Positions 8,725 to 18,374 of a stretch of 64,000 nucleotides of DNA are shown here, one piece after another. The translations under genes and the position numbers were made by a program. The stretch's first letter is position 1. Each line of letters starts with the position of its first letter. The stretch is from NCBI RefSeq assembly GCF_000702945.1, contig NZ_JNLE01000003.1:4077501-4141500 (forward strand). The letters are read 5' to 3'. The notes under the pieces are model-generated. The model was given only the letters and a program-made list of their open reading frames with translations. It was not told the origin of the DNA and ran no database searches. The DNA comes from Clostridium sp. KNHs205 (GTDB lineage Bacteria; Bacillota; Clostridia; Lachnospirales; Lachnospiraceae).

Positions 8725-8815
8725 CCTAGTGGGCAGCCTGACATCTATATTACTCGAAGCCTGTTTAAATGAATCTCTAAACTATAAATTATAATATAGC
8801 TGTCCTGCCTCTATA

Positions 8816-8841
8816 TGCCGCATCTGCTTGCAGATGCGGCA
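8816..8841. terminator. strong GC hairpin downstream of the peroxidase gene
   Basis: TGCCGCATCTGC pairs perfectly with GCAGATGCGGCA around a two-base loop (TT), about 90 bases after the peroxidase stop. No T-run follows on either strand, so it may be an mRNA 3' stabiliser or a weak terminator. Confidence 0.6.
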
Positions 8842-9399
8842 CTGTCATAAGCCAGGGTTTATACTTTTCAAGAATTTACATAACACTACTGCCTGCCACA
8901 GTTTCCTTGTGGCTGCCAGGACAAGAAGTGTGAAATACTACCAGCCTTGCCTGGGATACTCTTCAATCCTGCAATAATAATGTAAGTATTCTTTCTTTTT
9001 TTACTTGATATTTCTGAACTATAAGACCATAAATAATACCCATTTTTAATTTTCTAAATAAAACAAGAAATGCATACAATTCTGATTAAATAAGTTGGTA
9101 ATAAGTTTTTTCTTTTCCAATAGTAAAAAGTCTGGAATATAAGGCATTTTAACATATGAAATCAAGCATATAACATAAATCAGCCTGTATATTTTTTCTA
9201 ACTAGATTATATTTTACGAAATAATGTTGAAAATACTGTAATATTTCGAAATGAAACAGAAATTTACAGATAATTCTCCAATAACGTCATGTTATCTTAT
9301 CCCTTATTCCTGTAACATTAACTTATAAAATTTCTTAAGAATTATTAATAAAATCATTTATTCCTAGAGACAATCAAAAACTTTGATTCGTAAACCATG
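8842..9399. other. AT-rich intergenic region without a recognisable gene
   Basis: No open frame with a credible start was found. A small inverted repeat CGAAATA...TATTTCG with an 18-base loop lies near 9219-9250. On the minus strand, TTTCACACTTCTT near 8925-8937 also occurs in the dispersed repeat at about 38477. Otherwise nothing recognisable. Confidence 0.4.
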
Positions 9400-11265
9400 C
9401 TAGTAATCGGTAGTTTCTAAATGAGAATCTGCCGGTTCATTATACTTTAGCTTATAGTATTCTCCTACAATGCTATGGGTAGAGGGGTCTTTCATTAGCT
9501 CACTCAATGAATAAGCCTGCTGATAATATAATCGGCAGGTTTTTTCATACAACTCTGTCTGGTTCTCCATGTCTATTCTTTCCAAAGTAAAGGCTTTGTT
9601 TGTAATAAATCTGGACAGAAAATTTCCTTTTGCACATTTTAAGGCCAGTTTTATTGCTTTGTCACATATTTGGATTGCCTCCTCCAACTGGTCGTCTTCT
9701 TCCAGATACATGGACAGATTCTGTAGGATTAACAGGTATTGGACAGAATGATATTTCAGATCAATCTTACTATTTTCATAACTTTGCGAAACTGACAGCA
9801 GAATATCGATTGCCTGCTTCTTCTGCCCCGTATCAAAGGTGAGGATTGCAATCTGATTAAGTATAAATGCTTCCTGCCTGGAGAGTATGCAGTTGTATAC
9901 AGCTTTATCTTTATAGTTTTTTAGCGTATAGCCCAGAGCTTTCTCCATTTTATTAAGTGCAGTTTTAATACCTATCTTCTTTGCCTGATAATGAAGAATC
10001 CCCTCCAAATAAGAAAGATACTGCTTATTTTCGTTGGTTTTTGCCGTCAGGAGCTTCTTAAGTCTCATATAAGATGCCCATGCATTTTCAATCTGATGGC
10101 CAAACAGTAGTCTGTCAATATCTCTTTTCGTCTCTAAAATATCATAGGTCTCCGCCTCAATGGTACTGTTATAAATATCCTTTTCGATACCAAGCCGTTC
10201 TGCAATCGCTTCATAATTCTTATTCCTGGGGGCTCTTTTGCCGGATTCTATTCTGGATAAGGATTCCGCTGCACATATGTCACTGCTTAAATTCTCCTGG
10301 CTGATTTTTACCTTAACCCGGTTAGCTTTTATTAATTCTCCCATTAGATAGATATCATTTTGTATGTTCTTAACAATAATGGCGGTATCGGATAGGAATA
10401 ATAATTTTATATCATATTCATCATAGACTTTTAACAAGGAGGCCAACTGCAGGCTTATTTTCTTTTCCTTTACATCCTTGCCGTTCTTATTGAGAATTTC
10501 TACATATAATAGAAGTAAGTCCGCCAAACCAACGATTACGCCGTTTGAAGTTAAGATATCAATTGCTTTCTCGCATAAATCCTCAGCTGAAAGATAATTT
10601 CCCCTCTTAATATAAAACTTTACCAGAAGATATGCTGCTTTGGGATACACTTTGACTTTTTCTTCTTCATCGGTATAACCATTGTCTATATATTCTATCA
10701 GTTCTTTTAACCTGACTATAACATCATAGGTCTTATTCTTTTTTGCATATGACATGGAAATCAGAAGAAACAGATCAATTTCTTCAAGACTTAACAGCTG
10801 CCCTCTGAGCTCACCGTATTTCCAATTCGGAAGGGTACATTTTAGTGCTGACAGGAATTTTTCCAGAGCCTGATCAATGTCATTTCTATCTTCATAGTCT
10901 AATATTCCGCTTACTTTTAATACAAACTGCTCATGCAGATTTCCTTTACATTCCTTCTTATCCTGGTATTCCAAAAGTAATTTTTCCGCAAGAGCATAAT
11001 CTTTATAAAACAACGCTTTTTCAATTTCTTTTCTCTGCTCATAGAGAAAATAATCTTTTTCTGCCAATAACACTTCAAATTTATCGGGAGACTTCCCCAA
11101 TCTTTGAAACAATGCATCCATCAGAAATTTATCAGGTATCCGCTCGCCCAATTCTATCCTGGATAATGTCGCAATGGAGCATAAACCTTTGCTTAGCCTG
11201 CCTTGCGAAATATTGTTTCTCGTACGTAATATATGTATAAACCGCCCTATGCTGTTCTGCTTCAA
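9400..11265 (-). CDS. regulator with two XRE-HTH domains and two TPR-like helical arrays
   Basis: A cytoplasmic protein of about 621 residues built as HTH-helical array-HTH-helical array. The first HTH is at the N-terminus (IGRFIHILRTRNNISQGRLS...SRIELGERIP). A second, similar one lies near residues 310-365 (LMGELIKANRVKVKISQENLS...LSRIESGKRAP). The stretches between are rich in paired amphipathic helices typical of TPRs, as in peptide-sensing RRNPP regulators. I prefer TTG 11265 (AAGGA upstream) over ATG 11292, which has no RBS. The duplication suggests a covalent pseudo-dimer. Targets are unknown; a small divergent ORF with good start signals lies upstream. Confidence 0.75.
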   Translation of the reverse strand: MKQNSIGRFIHILRTRNNISQGRLSKGLCSIATLSRIELGERIPDKFLMDALFQRLGKSPDKFEVLLAEKDYFLYEQRKEIEKALFYKDYALAEKLLLEYQDKKECKGNLHEQFVLKVSGILDYEDRNDIDQALEKFLSALKCTLPNWKYGELRGQLLSLEEIDLFLLISMSYAKKNKTYDVIVRLKELIEYIDNGYTDEEEKVKVYPKAAYLLVKFYIKRGNYLSAEDLCEKAIDILTSNGVIVGLADLLLLYVEILNKNGKDVKEKKISLQLASLLKVYDEYDIKLLFLSDTAIIVKNIQNDIYLMGELIKANRVKVKISQENLSSDICAAESLSRIESGKRAPRNKNYEAIAERLGIEKDIYNSTIEAETYDILETKRDIDRLLFGHQIENAWASYMRLKKLLTAKTNENKQYLSYLEGILHYQAKKIGIKTALNKMEKALGYTLKNYKDKAVYNCILSRQEAFILNQIAILTFDTGQKKQAIDILLSVSQSYENSKIDLKYHSVQYLLILQNLSMYLEEDDQLEEAIQICDKAIKLALKCAKGNFLSRFITNKAFTLERIDMENQTELYEKTCRLYYQQAYSLSELMKDPSTHSIVGEYYKLKYNEPADSHLETTDY

Positions 11266-11324
11266 ACTCACACTTCCTTTTTCCATTGACATAAAACTAC
11301 AATACTAAACCAGGTATCTGCCTA

Positions 11325-11354
11325 TTGTTAATCCCCGAAAACAGTAGGTATAAT
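11325..11354 (+). promoter_or_regulatory. divergent promoter in front of a small ORF
   Basis: TTGTTA (11325-11330) and TATAAT (11349-11354) are 18 bases apart on the plus strand, pointing away from the HTH-TPR gene. A GGGAGG ribosome binding site and an ATG follow within 40 bases. Confidence 0.55.
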
Positions 11355-11392
11355 TGCGGTATAACATTATTAAAATATGGGAGGATTTTTTC

Positions 11393-11524
11393 ATGTTTCA
11401 ATTTAATTCTGACAGCGGTCCCATATGTGCTGCATTTTCCTTATACATGAACTCCCATATATGCTTTATAATTCCTGCCTACAATATCTTTCGCATGCTG
11501 GGCCGGTACCGGTTTACTAATTAG
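11393..11524 (+). CDS. possible 43-residue small protein or peptide precursor
   Basis: The ATG at 11393 has GGGAGG (11379-11384) eight bases upstream and a promoter-like sequence 40 bases before. The frame encodes 43 residues, starting MFQFNSDSGPICAAFSLYM and containing a moderately hydrophobic stretch (SHICFIIPAYNIFRML). Its 3' part is antisense to the end of the GGDEF-EAL gene. Position and signals resemble the short peptide genes beside TPR-HTH sensors, but there is no basic N-terminus of a Sec-type leader. I do not recognise it and it may be fortuitous. Confidence 0.35.
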   Translation: MFQFNSDSGPICAAFSLYMNSHICFIIPAYNIFRMLGRYRFTN

Positions 11525-14143
11525 ATATCCCTGAATATTATCACATTTGCATTGCATCAGATAAGCCAATTGTTTACCGGTTTCCACTCCTTCTGCAATA
11601 ACCTCGATGTTTAATTTATGTACCAAGGAGACTATGGATTCCGTTATTTCTTTTTCAATACATTCCTTGTCCAGATCCTTTATAAAACTCTGATCAATCT
11701 TTAAAGTATCAATAGGGAGCTTTTTCAGGTAGCTTAAGGAGGAATATCCCGTACCGAAATCATCCAGTGATATCTTAACTCCCATTTTTCTAAGTTCTTC
11801 AAACATTTCAATGGTCGTTTCAAAAGAGCTGATCAAGGTAGTTTCTGTGACTTCCAATTCCAAAAGTTCTGCTCTTAATCCGGTTTCAAGCAATATTCTT
11901 TTTACAAGCTCTACAAAATCCAGCTGCCTTAATTGTACTGCTGAAATATTAACAGAAATGAGGATATTCTCACCCTCACTGTTAATTCTCTGAGCTTCTT
12001 TGCATGCTTCTGCAAGAATCCACTGACCTAAGGGAACTATTAGCCCTGCACTTTCCGCAACCGGTATAAATTCCATAGGAGAGATTATTCCAAGCTCTTC
12101 ATCCGTCCAACGTACCAAAGCTTCAAAGGCTCTTATCCGACCGGTCTGCAAACACACCTGGGGCTGATAATGAAGTGTAAATTTATTATCTTTTAAAGCT
12201 GAGCGCAGATGACTCTCAACCGTTATCCTGTGAAGCATATCCGTTCTCATATAATCCTGAAACATCTGTATGGTATTCTTACCAATGTTTTTAGACCGAT
12301 ACATGGCAGTATCTGCATTCTTAAGCAGTTCTTCGCCATTGGTCTCATTACCGCGATACATGGCTATTCCCATACTGGGACTGATATTAAAGCGATATCC
12401 ATTAAATAAAAATGGCTCCAGTATTTTATCCTTTATGCGCTGGCAGAAATCAAAAACCTCCGCCTCACTGTTAATATCGGTAATCATCAGTGCAAATTCA
12501 TCACCGCCAAGCCTTGTTAAGATATCCTGCTTTCTGATGTAATCCTTTAATCGACTTGCAAGAGATTGCAACAGATTATCCCCCGTACTATGCCCAAAGG
12601 TATCATTTACATCCTTAAAATTATCCAGGTCAATAAAAATTACAGCGAGCATCTTATCCTTCTGCACAGCCTCAGCCAGCGCTTTTTCAAGCTCCTGCAA
12701 AAAAAGGCTTCTGTTAGGAAGATCCGTTAATATATCGTGATAGGCTAGATGCTCCAGCTCCAGCTGCTGCTCTTTCAATTTCGTCAGATCCTGAAAAGAA
12801 CCTGCCATTAAATAAGGTTCTCCGCTGCAGTCAAAAAGTATTTTACCTGTTGATTTTACCCATTTATAAGTACCATCCTTGCAACGAATCCGGTAGTCTG
12901 ACTCAAACTTATCTAGTATTCCATTGGAATGTTCTTTCATAAAACTGGTTACACGGTCTTTATCTTCCGGATGAATCAAATCCAGAAGGTCAGTAATACT
13001 TTTGATATCTTTGGACGTATATCCTAATACATCTAAAAATCTGTGTGATATCATATATTCATCTTTTGCTACATCAAGGTGCCATATACCTTCTGCAGAA
13101 GCCTCAAGCACCAGACTGTTGATTGCTTCACTTTTCTTAAGCTTTTCCATGCTCTCAATCAACTGGTTGTAATTATGCTTTAATTCTTCCTCCTGAGCTG
13201 TCACTTCTTCATAGAGGGCAGTAATCTCCTCGTTTTTTAGAAACAGGACCTCATTCTGCTGTTTTAATTCCTCCTCGGAAGCCAGTATTTCTTCATAAAG
13301 TGAAGATAATTCTTCATTTTTCTTGTTAAGCTCTTTCTCGCGTAAAATATCCTTTGTAACATCCTGCATCACCCCTAGCACTTTAGTGGGTCTGCCCTCT
13401 GAATCTTTCTCTGTTTCCGCAAGAGAATGGATGAACCTCTTCTCCTTCTCTTTTGTTTCTATTTCATAGATGAGATCATATGGAGTATCGGCCTCCAGCA
13501 GCTTTTGTAACGCATCATCAAGAATTACCCGGTACTCCGGAAGCGGAATTTTCTTTGCGACCTGGAAAGGAATATAGGGAGTCGTCCGATCAAGACCATA
13601 CATGCTGAATGCTTCCTCTGACGCCCACAAGGTATAATCTTTAAGATCCAGTTCCCAGTTCCCGACTCCGGCAATTTTCTGGGCTTTGTTAAGCCGCTGC
13701 TCATTGGTCTTAATTTCCGCACCAAGCAGGGTAAGGGTTTTATTTTTTTCACTCAGAGCGTCAGCTTGCAGCTTTAGTTCCGTAATATCTATGAAAATCA
13801 CAGCAAAATAACCAATCTCCGGACAGTAGGCATTTACTCTGTACCACCTGTTAAAAGCCCTGGAATAATCCTCTACGCTGTCTGACTCACCTGTAAGCGC
13901 TACCTTACCATAAAACTCGATCCAATTCATTGTATCTTCGTTTATACTGGGCTCTACTTCCCGAATTGTACGTCCGATTACCTGCGCTTTACTGAGGCCC
14001 GTATATTCCTCAAAGGCTTTGTTAACATCAATGAATTTGTAATCAACCGGGTTGCCGTCTTCATCGGTAACGATACTGTGAAGCGCATAACCACTTATCA
14101 TATTTTCAAGAATTGCTCGGTTATATTTCTCTGATATGTCCAT
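11441..14143 (-). CDS. PAS-PAS-PAS-GGDEF-EAL cyclic-di-GMP enzyme
   Basis: A soluble protein of 900 residues. Three PAS-like sensor domains (about 5-120, 150-270 and 340-460) are joined by a long Glu/Lys-rich coiled coil at about 265-340. The GGDEF domain has an intact GGDEF motif near 545 and an upstream RKQD matching the RxxD inhibitory site. The EAL domain has FEALVRW near 672, DDFGTGYSSL and EGVE, so phosphodiesterase residues are intact. It may both make and break c-di-GMP, or use GGDEF as a GTP sensor. The ATG at 14143 follows AGGAGG; a longer in-frame start at 14182 lacks one. No membrane segment is seen. Confidence 0.92.
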   Translation of the reverse strand: MDISEKYNRAILENMISGYALHSIVTDEDGNPVDYKFIDVNKAFEEYTGLSKAQVIGRTIREVEPSINEDTMNWIEFYGKVALTGESDSVEDYSRAFNRWYRVNAYCPEIGYFAVIFIDITELKLQADALSEKNKTLTLLGAEIKTNEQRLNKAQKIAGVGNWELDLKDYTLWASEEAFSMYGLDRTTPYIPFQVAKKIPLPEYRVILDDALQKLLEADTPYDLIYEIETKEKEKRFIHSLAETEKDSEGRPTKVLGVMQDVTKDILREKELNKKNEELSSLYEEILASEEELKQQNEVLFLKNEEITALYEEVTAQEEELKHNYNQLIESMEKLKKSEAINSLVLEASAEGIWHLDVAKDEYMISHRFLDVLGYTSKDIKSITDLLDLIHPEDKDRVTSFMKEHSNGILDKFESDYRIRCKDGTYKWVKSTGKILFDCSGEPYLMAGSFQDLTKLKEQQLELEHLAYHDILTDLPNRSLFLQELEKALAEAVQKDKMLAVIFIDLDNFKDVNDTFGHSTGDNLLQSLASRLKDYIRKQDILTRLGGDEFALMITDINSEAEVFDFCQRIKDKILEPFLFNGYRFNISPSMGIAMYRGNETNGEELLKNADTAMYRSKNIGKNTIQMFQDYMRTDMLHRITVESHLRSALKDNKFTLHYQPQVCLQTGRIRAFEALVRWTDEELGIISPMEFIPVAESAGLIVPLGQWILAEACKEAQRINSEGENILISVNISAVQLRQLDFVELVKRILLETGLRAELLELEVTETTLISSFETTIEMFEELRKMGVKISLDDFGTGYSSLSYLKKLPIDTLKIDQSFIKDLDKECIEKEITESIVSLVHKLNIEVIAEGVETGKQLAYLMQCKCDNIQGYLISKPVPAQHAKDIVGRNYKAYMGVHV

Positions 14144-14273
14144 AGGCTTTCCTCCTACTATCCTAATGCCGATACCAGACAATTAATACTGTATTTATCT
14201 GGTGCTGATTTTTTTCATAATACCATACATCGACAAATTAGTAAATATATCCTAGAAGAAATGTCACATTTGC

Positions 14274-15800
14274 TTATTTTTCCATACTTCTTGTAATTTC
14301 TTCCTGTCTTTCTCCAAACAACAAACTTTTATTGTAAGTATAATATTTATCTGAACCATGCTCCGCTATAAACCTGGCACTGTAATAATTCACTGAAAGC
14401 TCTGTTACAAAAATAGCCAGCTCCTGTCCTTCACCAAAAGCCGTTTCAAGGAAGATAAATGTATTCTCAAGCTCACTGCCGGTCTTTTTGATACCTGCAT
14501 TTCTGTTGTCCTTATCTGCCGCAAAGAGCTCCTTGACTACCTCCCCGGCTGTTTGTGCATTGATGTCCCTTCCTCTTAGATTTTCAAGGTATTGTTTAAG
14601 CCTATGAAGTTTTTTTCTTATTACAATTTCATCATTGCGGTTAATGAGGCCTTCTTCTTTTCTATGGCGTAAGTTCTCCTCTTCGCTTTCAATGAGTGTC
14701 TTAAGCTGTATTATGGGATTCTGTCCGTCTAACGTTAATAATTCCAGGTATTCCTTTAAAGACTCAAATAAGGTTTCCATATAACTTTCTGTTCTTACAG
14801 CCTCTAAGAAAGAACGCCCAAGTCTGCCAAGCAGCAATCCAACCATATTCAATCTTTCATCAAATGGTGCAATTTTCAACCCATGAAGAAGATGATCGGA
14901 ATATTTCCCCTGTAGAATCTCTTCTATCTTATAATCCTTACGGTATTTATTATATAATTCATAGTAATTGGAGAAATCTTTCGCAATTCTATCATGCTGT
15001 ATATACTCATAAACAAATTCTGCATCAACGGGAATTGAAAGCTCTTCAAGAACCACTAACATTTCGGATAAATCCTCCCAGCCTCTGGCAGTTGAAAAGA
15101 ATACACCATCGGGGGTGGTTTCAAATCGATAGAAATTCTCTCTGCGTATATCCAGATAATGAATGACTGCAGGATGAATTGCCTGTTTATAAGCATATTC
15201 TTTCCACACCTCAAAATCCGGATCAATCTCTATTTTACGTACTCTGTCCAAGGTTACGGAGTCAAATTCCCTTACTGATTTGTTATACTCCGGAGGATTA
15301 CCAGCTGCTATAATTATCCAGCCCTCAGGTACCTTCTGATTACCAAAGGTTTTATATTGAAGGAATTGCAGCATGGTTGGTGCCAGTGTTTCAGATACAC
15401 AGTTGATTTCATCAATAAATAGGATTCCCTGGGACAGTCCGGTTTTCTCCTGTTTTTCATATACGGAGGCTATGATCTCACTCATGGAATAATCAGTCAC
15501 TGTATAATTCTTACCGCCATACTCCTTTTTTTCTATAAAGGGCAGTCCAACTGCACTCTGCCTGGTATGATGGGTAATGGTATAAGCAACCAGTGCAATA
15601 TTACATTCCCTTGCCACCTGCTCCATAATCTGTGTTTTTCCTATACCTGGAGGTCCCATAAGTAAAATTGGACGTTGTCTCATGGCTGCTATTTTATAAT
15701 TTCCATTTTCATCACAGCTTAAATAGGCTTTAACTGTATTTATAATCTCTTCTTTTGCGCGTTTGATATTCATATAACTCCAATCTGTGTGCTTTGGCAC
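14274..15800 (-). CDS. MoxR-family AAA+ ATPase
   Basis: A 508-residue AAA+ protein. Walker A (GPPGIGKTQ) lies near 48-56, Walker B (ILFIDEINCV) near 124, and sensor 1 at IIIAAGNPPEYN near 160. The C-terminal 250 residues are charged and helical and not recognised. MoxR ATPases act with VWA-domain proteins as chaperones that insert cofactors or remodel complexes, and a VWA gene ends only two bases upstream. The GTG at 15800 is used here; ATG 15773 with GGAG is an alternative start. Third gene of the LRR-VWA-MoxR operon. Confidence 0.85.
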   Translation of the reverse strand: MPKHTDWSYMNIKRAKEEIINTVKAYLSCDENGNYKIAAMRQRPILLMGPPGIGKTQIMEQVARECNIALVAYTITHHTRQSAVGLPFIEKKEYGGKNYTVTDYSMSEIIASVYEKQEKTGLSQGILFIDEINCVSETLAPTMLQFLQYKTFGNQKVPEGWIIIAAGNPPEYNKSVREFDSVTLDRVRKIEIDPDFEVWKEYAYKQAIHPAVIHYLDIRRENFYRFETTPDGVFFSTARGWEDLSEMLVVLEELSIPVDAEFVYEYIQHDRIAKDFSNYYELYNKYRKDYKIEEILQGKYSDHLLHGLKIAPFDERLNMVGLLLGRLGRSFLEAVRTESYMETLFESLKEYLELLTLDGQNPIIQLKTLIESEEENLRHRKEEGLINRNDEIVIRKKLHRLKQYLENLRGRDINAQTAGEVVKELFAADKDNRNAGIKKTGSELENTFIFLETAFGEGQELAIFVTELSVNYYSARFIAEHGSDKYYTYNKSLLFGERQEEITRSMEK

Positions 15801-15802
15801 AC

Positions 15803-17113
15803 TTACATTTCCTGCTTCCCTTTTAAGTCTTCCGGCTCCAAAATCAGTTTCATTGCCCAGGAAGGGACTTCTGTATCCTCATAATTCTCTGATAAAAATA
15901 CGAAAGCTGTAGCATAAGGTGGTTTTTTTCTGGGATATATGCCTTTACCGTCAGTAAAATATAACAATCCTTTCAGATGCTTAAAGGCTTTTTCTTCAAT
16001 CAATTTCTCAACATAGGCAAAAACCGGTCTAAAGTCCGTACCTCCGCCGCCTTTTAATTCAAGATGTTCCATATAACCGATTAACTGCTCCTGATTGCTG
16101 ATCAGCACATCGGATTGTATGGTCTCATCACATTGTAATATATGTATGCTGGTCTTACGAAAGAAACTCTCTGTCTCCTTTAATACCTTATAGGTCTGCA
16201 TCAGAAACTCCTGCACCAATTCTCCGGAACAGGACATTGAGGTGTCCACCGCTATTACGAATTCTTCGATTTTCCTGCTTTCTCTGGTTTCCTGATATTC
16301 AATCAAAGGCAGATTACCATATAAGCTTAATCCATAAGTATAAAAGCTTAAGTCAAAGGAATCCGTATCTACCACCGATTCTTCTTTCATCACAGAAAAT
16401 TTTCGCAGAAAATCCCTATAATCATATTTCTTACGATTCTCCACCTGAAGCTGCTCCAGAAAACCTTCCACGTCCTCTGCCATATCCTGCGCCTGGGTTT
16501 CCAGATTCGTTTGTAACTTCTCATTGATATCTTCCCATTTCTTCTCCGGTGTACCAGGCATCGGAACCTGGGTTTCTTCATTTTCCTGCCAGAAGGAATG
16601 ATCATCTATACGAAATTCATATTCCAGCTGCTGATACTCCCTATCTGACATTTCAGTCTTTTCCAGGAGATTGTATATTGCCTGTGCAGTAGGCAGCTTA
16701 AGCTTTGCTTTCAGATTCTCATAGAATTGCCTGCGGTATCTGCTCCCTGCCATTCTTACACAATAATAACGAAAGCTGTCGATCATATATTCCATCGCGA
16801 TATCACAGCTGATATCCCACAGCCTCTTATTGCTGCCATAGGGTCTAAAGGGATGTTTGTAGATACAATGCAGTATCTGATGGAGATATATGCGGTTAAC
16901 CCATATTCGTCCTTTTTGGTATACCTCCTGCAGAAGGGAGGGTTCATAATACAGGGAAATACCATCCGTACCCACCAGCCGTATTTCCTCTTTCGCCTCA
17001 AACCTAAGGGCACTTAGAGCAAGATCCAAATACCGCATATATACTGTTAATTCTGTTCTGGCAGAAGATAAAATCTGAACACCGGAAGTTTCTTTCTTTT
17101 CCTCTATACCCAT
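15803..17113 (-). CDS. VWA-domain protein with metallopeptidase-like N-domain (DUF2201 type)
   Basis: A 436-residue protein. The N-terminal half looks like the putative metallopeptidase domain usually found with this VWA type, but the expected HExxH reads HQILH near residue 78, so the catalytic Glu is replaced by Gln. The C-terminal half is a VWA-like domain with a complete MIDAS: DTSMS near 291, GGTDF near 357 and FTDGKG near 390. It probably works as the metal-binding partner of the downstream MoxR ATPase. AAGGAG precedes the ATG. It starts 15 bases after the leucine-rich-repeat gene. Confidence 0.82.
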   Translation of the reverse strand: MGIEEKKETSGVQILSSARTELTVYMRYLDLALSALRFEAKEEIRLVGTDGISLYYEPSLLQEVYQKGRIWVNRIYLHQILHCIYKHPFRPYGSNKRLWDISCDIAMEYMIDSFRYYCVRMAGSRYRRQFYENLKAKLKLPTAQAIYNLLEKTEMSDREYQQLEYEFRIDDHSFWQENEETQVPMPGTPEKKWEDINEKLQTNLETQAQDMAEDVEGFLEQLQVENRKKYDYRDFLRKFSVMKEESVVDTDSFDLSFYTYGLSLYGNLPLIEYQETRESRKIEEFVIAVDTSMSCSGELVQEFLMQTYKVLKETESFFRKTSIHILQCDETIQSDVLISNQEQLIGYMEHLELKGGGGTDFRPVFAYVEKLIEEKAFKHLKGLLYFTDGKGIYPRKKPPYATAFVFLSENYEDTEVPSWAMKLILEPEDLKGKQEM

Positions 17114-17128
17114 GCCTTTTTCTCCTTT

Positions 17129-18118
17129 TTACAAATCAAATTTATGATCAGCCGCTTTTCTGCTTTCTTCGCCTAAACTCAATAAAACGGCAGTACATTC
17201 CGGCTGCTTCAGACGGATAGAGGCTTTTAAGGCAAAATCCATCATATCCCTGGTTAGTATGTCTTCCAGTTTCAGAGAAGAAAGACCTTTTGTATTGTTT
17301 TCCTCAAGATACCTGATGATAGTATCCTCCTTATGTAATCGCAGGTACTTAATATACAGCTGTTTATAATGTTCTGACAAACCTGCCGGATAGTTCAGGC
17401 GGCACAAGGCAATAGATAATGCGGTTCTGCTTTCGTTTTGTATTTCTGGTGCCTGAAACAACATATCATATTGAGATATATTCAGAATTCCATTCTCAAG
17501 GCATTGCCGGTAACGATATCCGGCACCATGTATCTGATAGTGAAAAACTCGTGCAGGCGTGTTCTCTACAGATTCTTCATAGTATTCCGGAAAGATAAAT
17601 ACTGCTTTCTCATCTTTTCCCTCAAAAGTAACGGTCAGCTCGCTTTGTATCTCCCTCAAAAACCCAGCCAGCCCTGTTGGGGAATCACATTTTGTTCGAA
17701 AGGTCAGTTCCTTTAGACTGTCACAATTCATAAAAGCACCGTTTCCGAAATCAATACCCCCTTCCCCCAGATTTATATGTTCAAGTTCTGTGCAGTTATA
17801 GAAAGCATATTCTCCTATCCGTTCTAAATGCCCTGGCAGATAGATTACTTGAAGCTTCTTTCCTTTAATAGTCTCTTTTACGCTTAAAGGGGTATCCATC
17901 CCCTCTATTTCATACTCATAAATTTCTTGCTCATTCAATTTCCTGATATTATCTTCAGGTGAAGAAAAACTGTATGGACCAATGCTAACAATCGGCTTGC
18001 CATTTATGTCCTCAGGAATTCTTACATACCTTTCTGTTCCGGTACAGGAGAGAACTACTGCTTTTTCATCATATAGTTTATATTTTATGCTAAGTGAACC
18101 TTCTATTTCCTGATTCAT
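17129..18118 (-). CDS. leucine-rich-repeat (BspA-like) protein
   Basis: A 329-residue protein, first gene of the operon with the VWA and MoxR genes. Residues about 20-50 and 75-135 hold BspA/LRR_5-type repeats (AFYNCTELEHINLGEG, AFMNCDSLKELTF). The rest is helical and unrecognised. BspA-like repeats are usually on secreted proteins, but no signal peptide or membrane segment is seen, so this one should be cytoplasmic. It may be a substrate or adaptor of the MoxR/VWA pair; that is inference from the operon. ATG 18118 follows AAGGGG. Confidence 0.65.
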   Translation of the reverse strand: MNQEIEGSLSIKYKLYDEKAVVLSCTGTERYVRIPEDINGKPIVSIGPYSFSSPEDNIRKLNEQEIYEYEIEGMDTPLSVKETIKGKKLQVIYLPGHLERIGEYAFYNCTELEHINLGEGGIDFGNGAFMNCDSLKELTFRTKCDSPTGLAGFLREIQSELTVTFEGKDEKAVFIFPEYYEESVENTPARVFHYQIHGAGYRYRQCLENGILNISQYDMLFQAPEIQNESRTALSIALCRLNYPAGLSEHYKQLYIKYLRLHKEDTIIRYLEENNTKGLSSLKLEDILTRDMMDFALKASIRLKQPECTAVLLSLGEESRKAADHKFDL

Positions 18119-18224
18119 CAATCACTACCCCTTTAATATCGCTATTCAGATGAATATTATACCCCAAATTATTCGTTTAGAAAACCGTGAATTCCCAAAA
18201 AAATTCATATGAAAACCAGAAGCA

Positions 18225-18256
18225 AAAGAAAACCCCACCGATTTTCACCGTTGGGG
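18225..18256 (-). terminator. terminator downstream of the DUF5680 regulator gene
   Basis: On the minus strand CCCCA-A-CGGT pairs with ATCG-G-TGGGG around a GAAA tetraloop, with one internal mismatch, followed by TTTTCTTTT. It lies about 120 bases after the DUF5680 gene and just before the LRR operon, isolating the two. Confidence 0.85.
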
Positions 18257-18374
18257 CCAAAGCAACTCTCCCTATTCAATTCCAGTCAGTAAACCCTGAT
18301 TCATCAAACGCTCCCGCTCAGGCACCACCTTTTCGTATACACTATATTTACTGTAACAGACTGCTCCCACTTAT

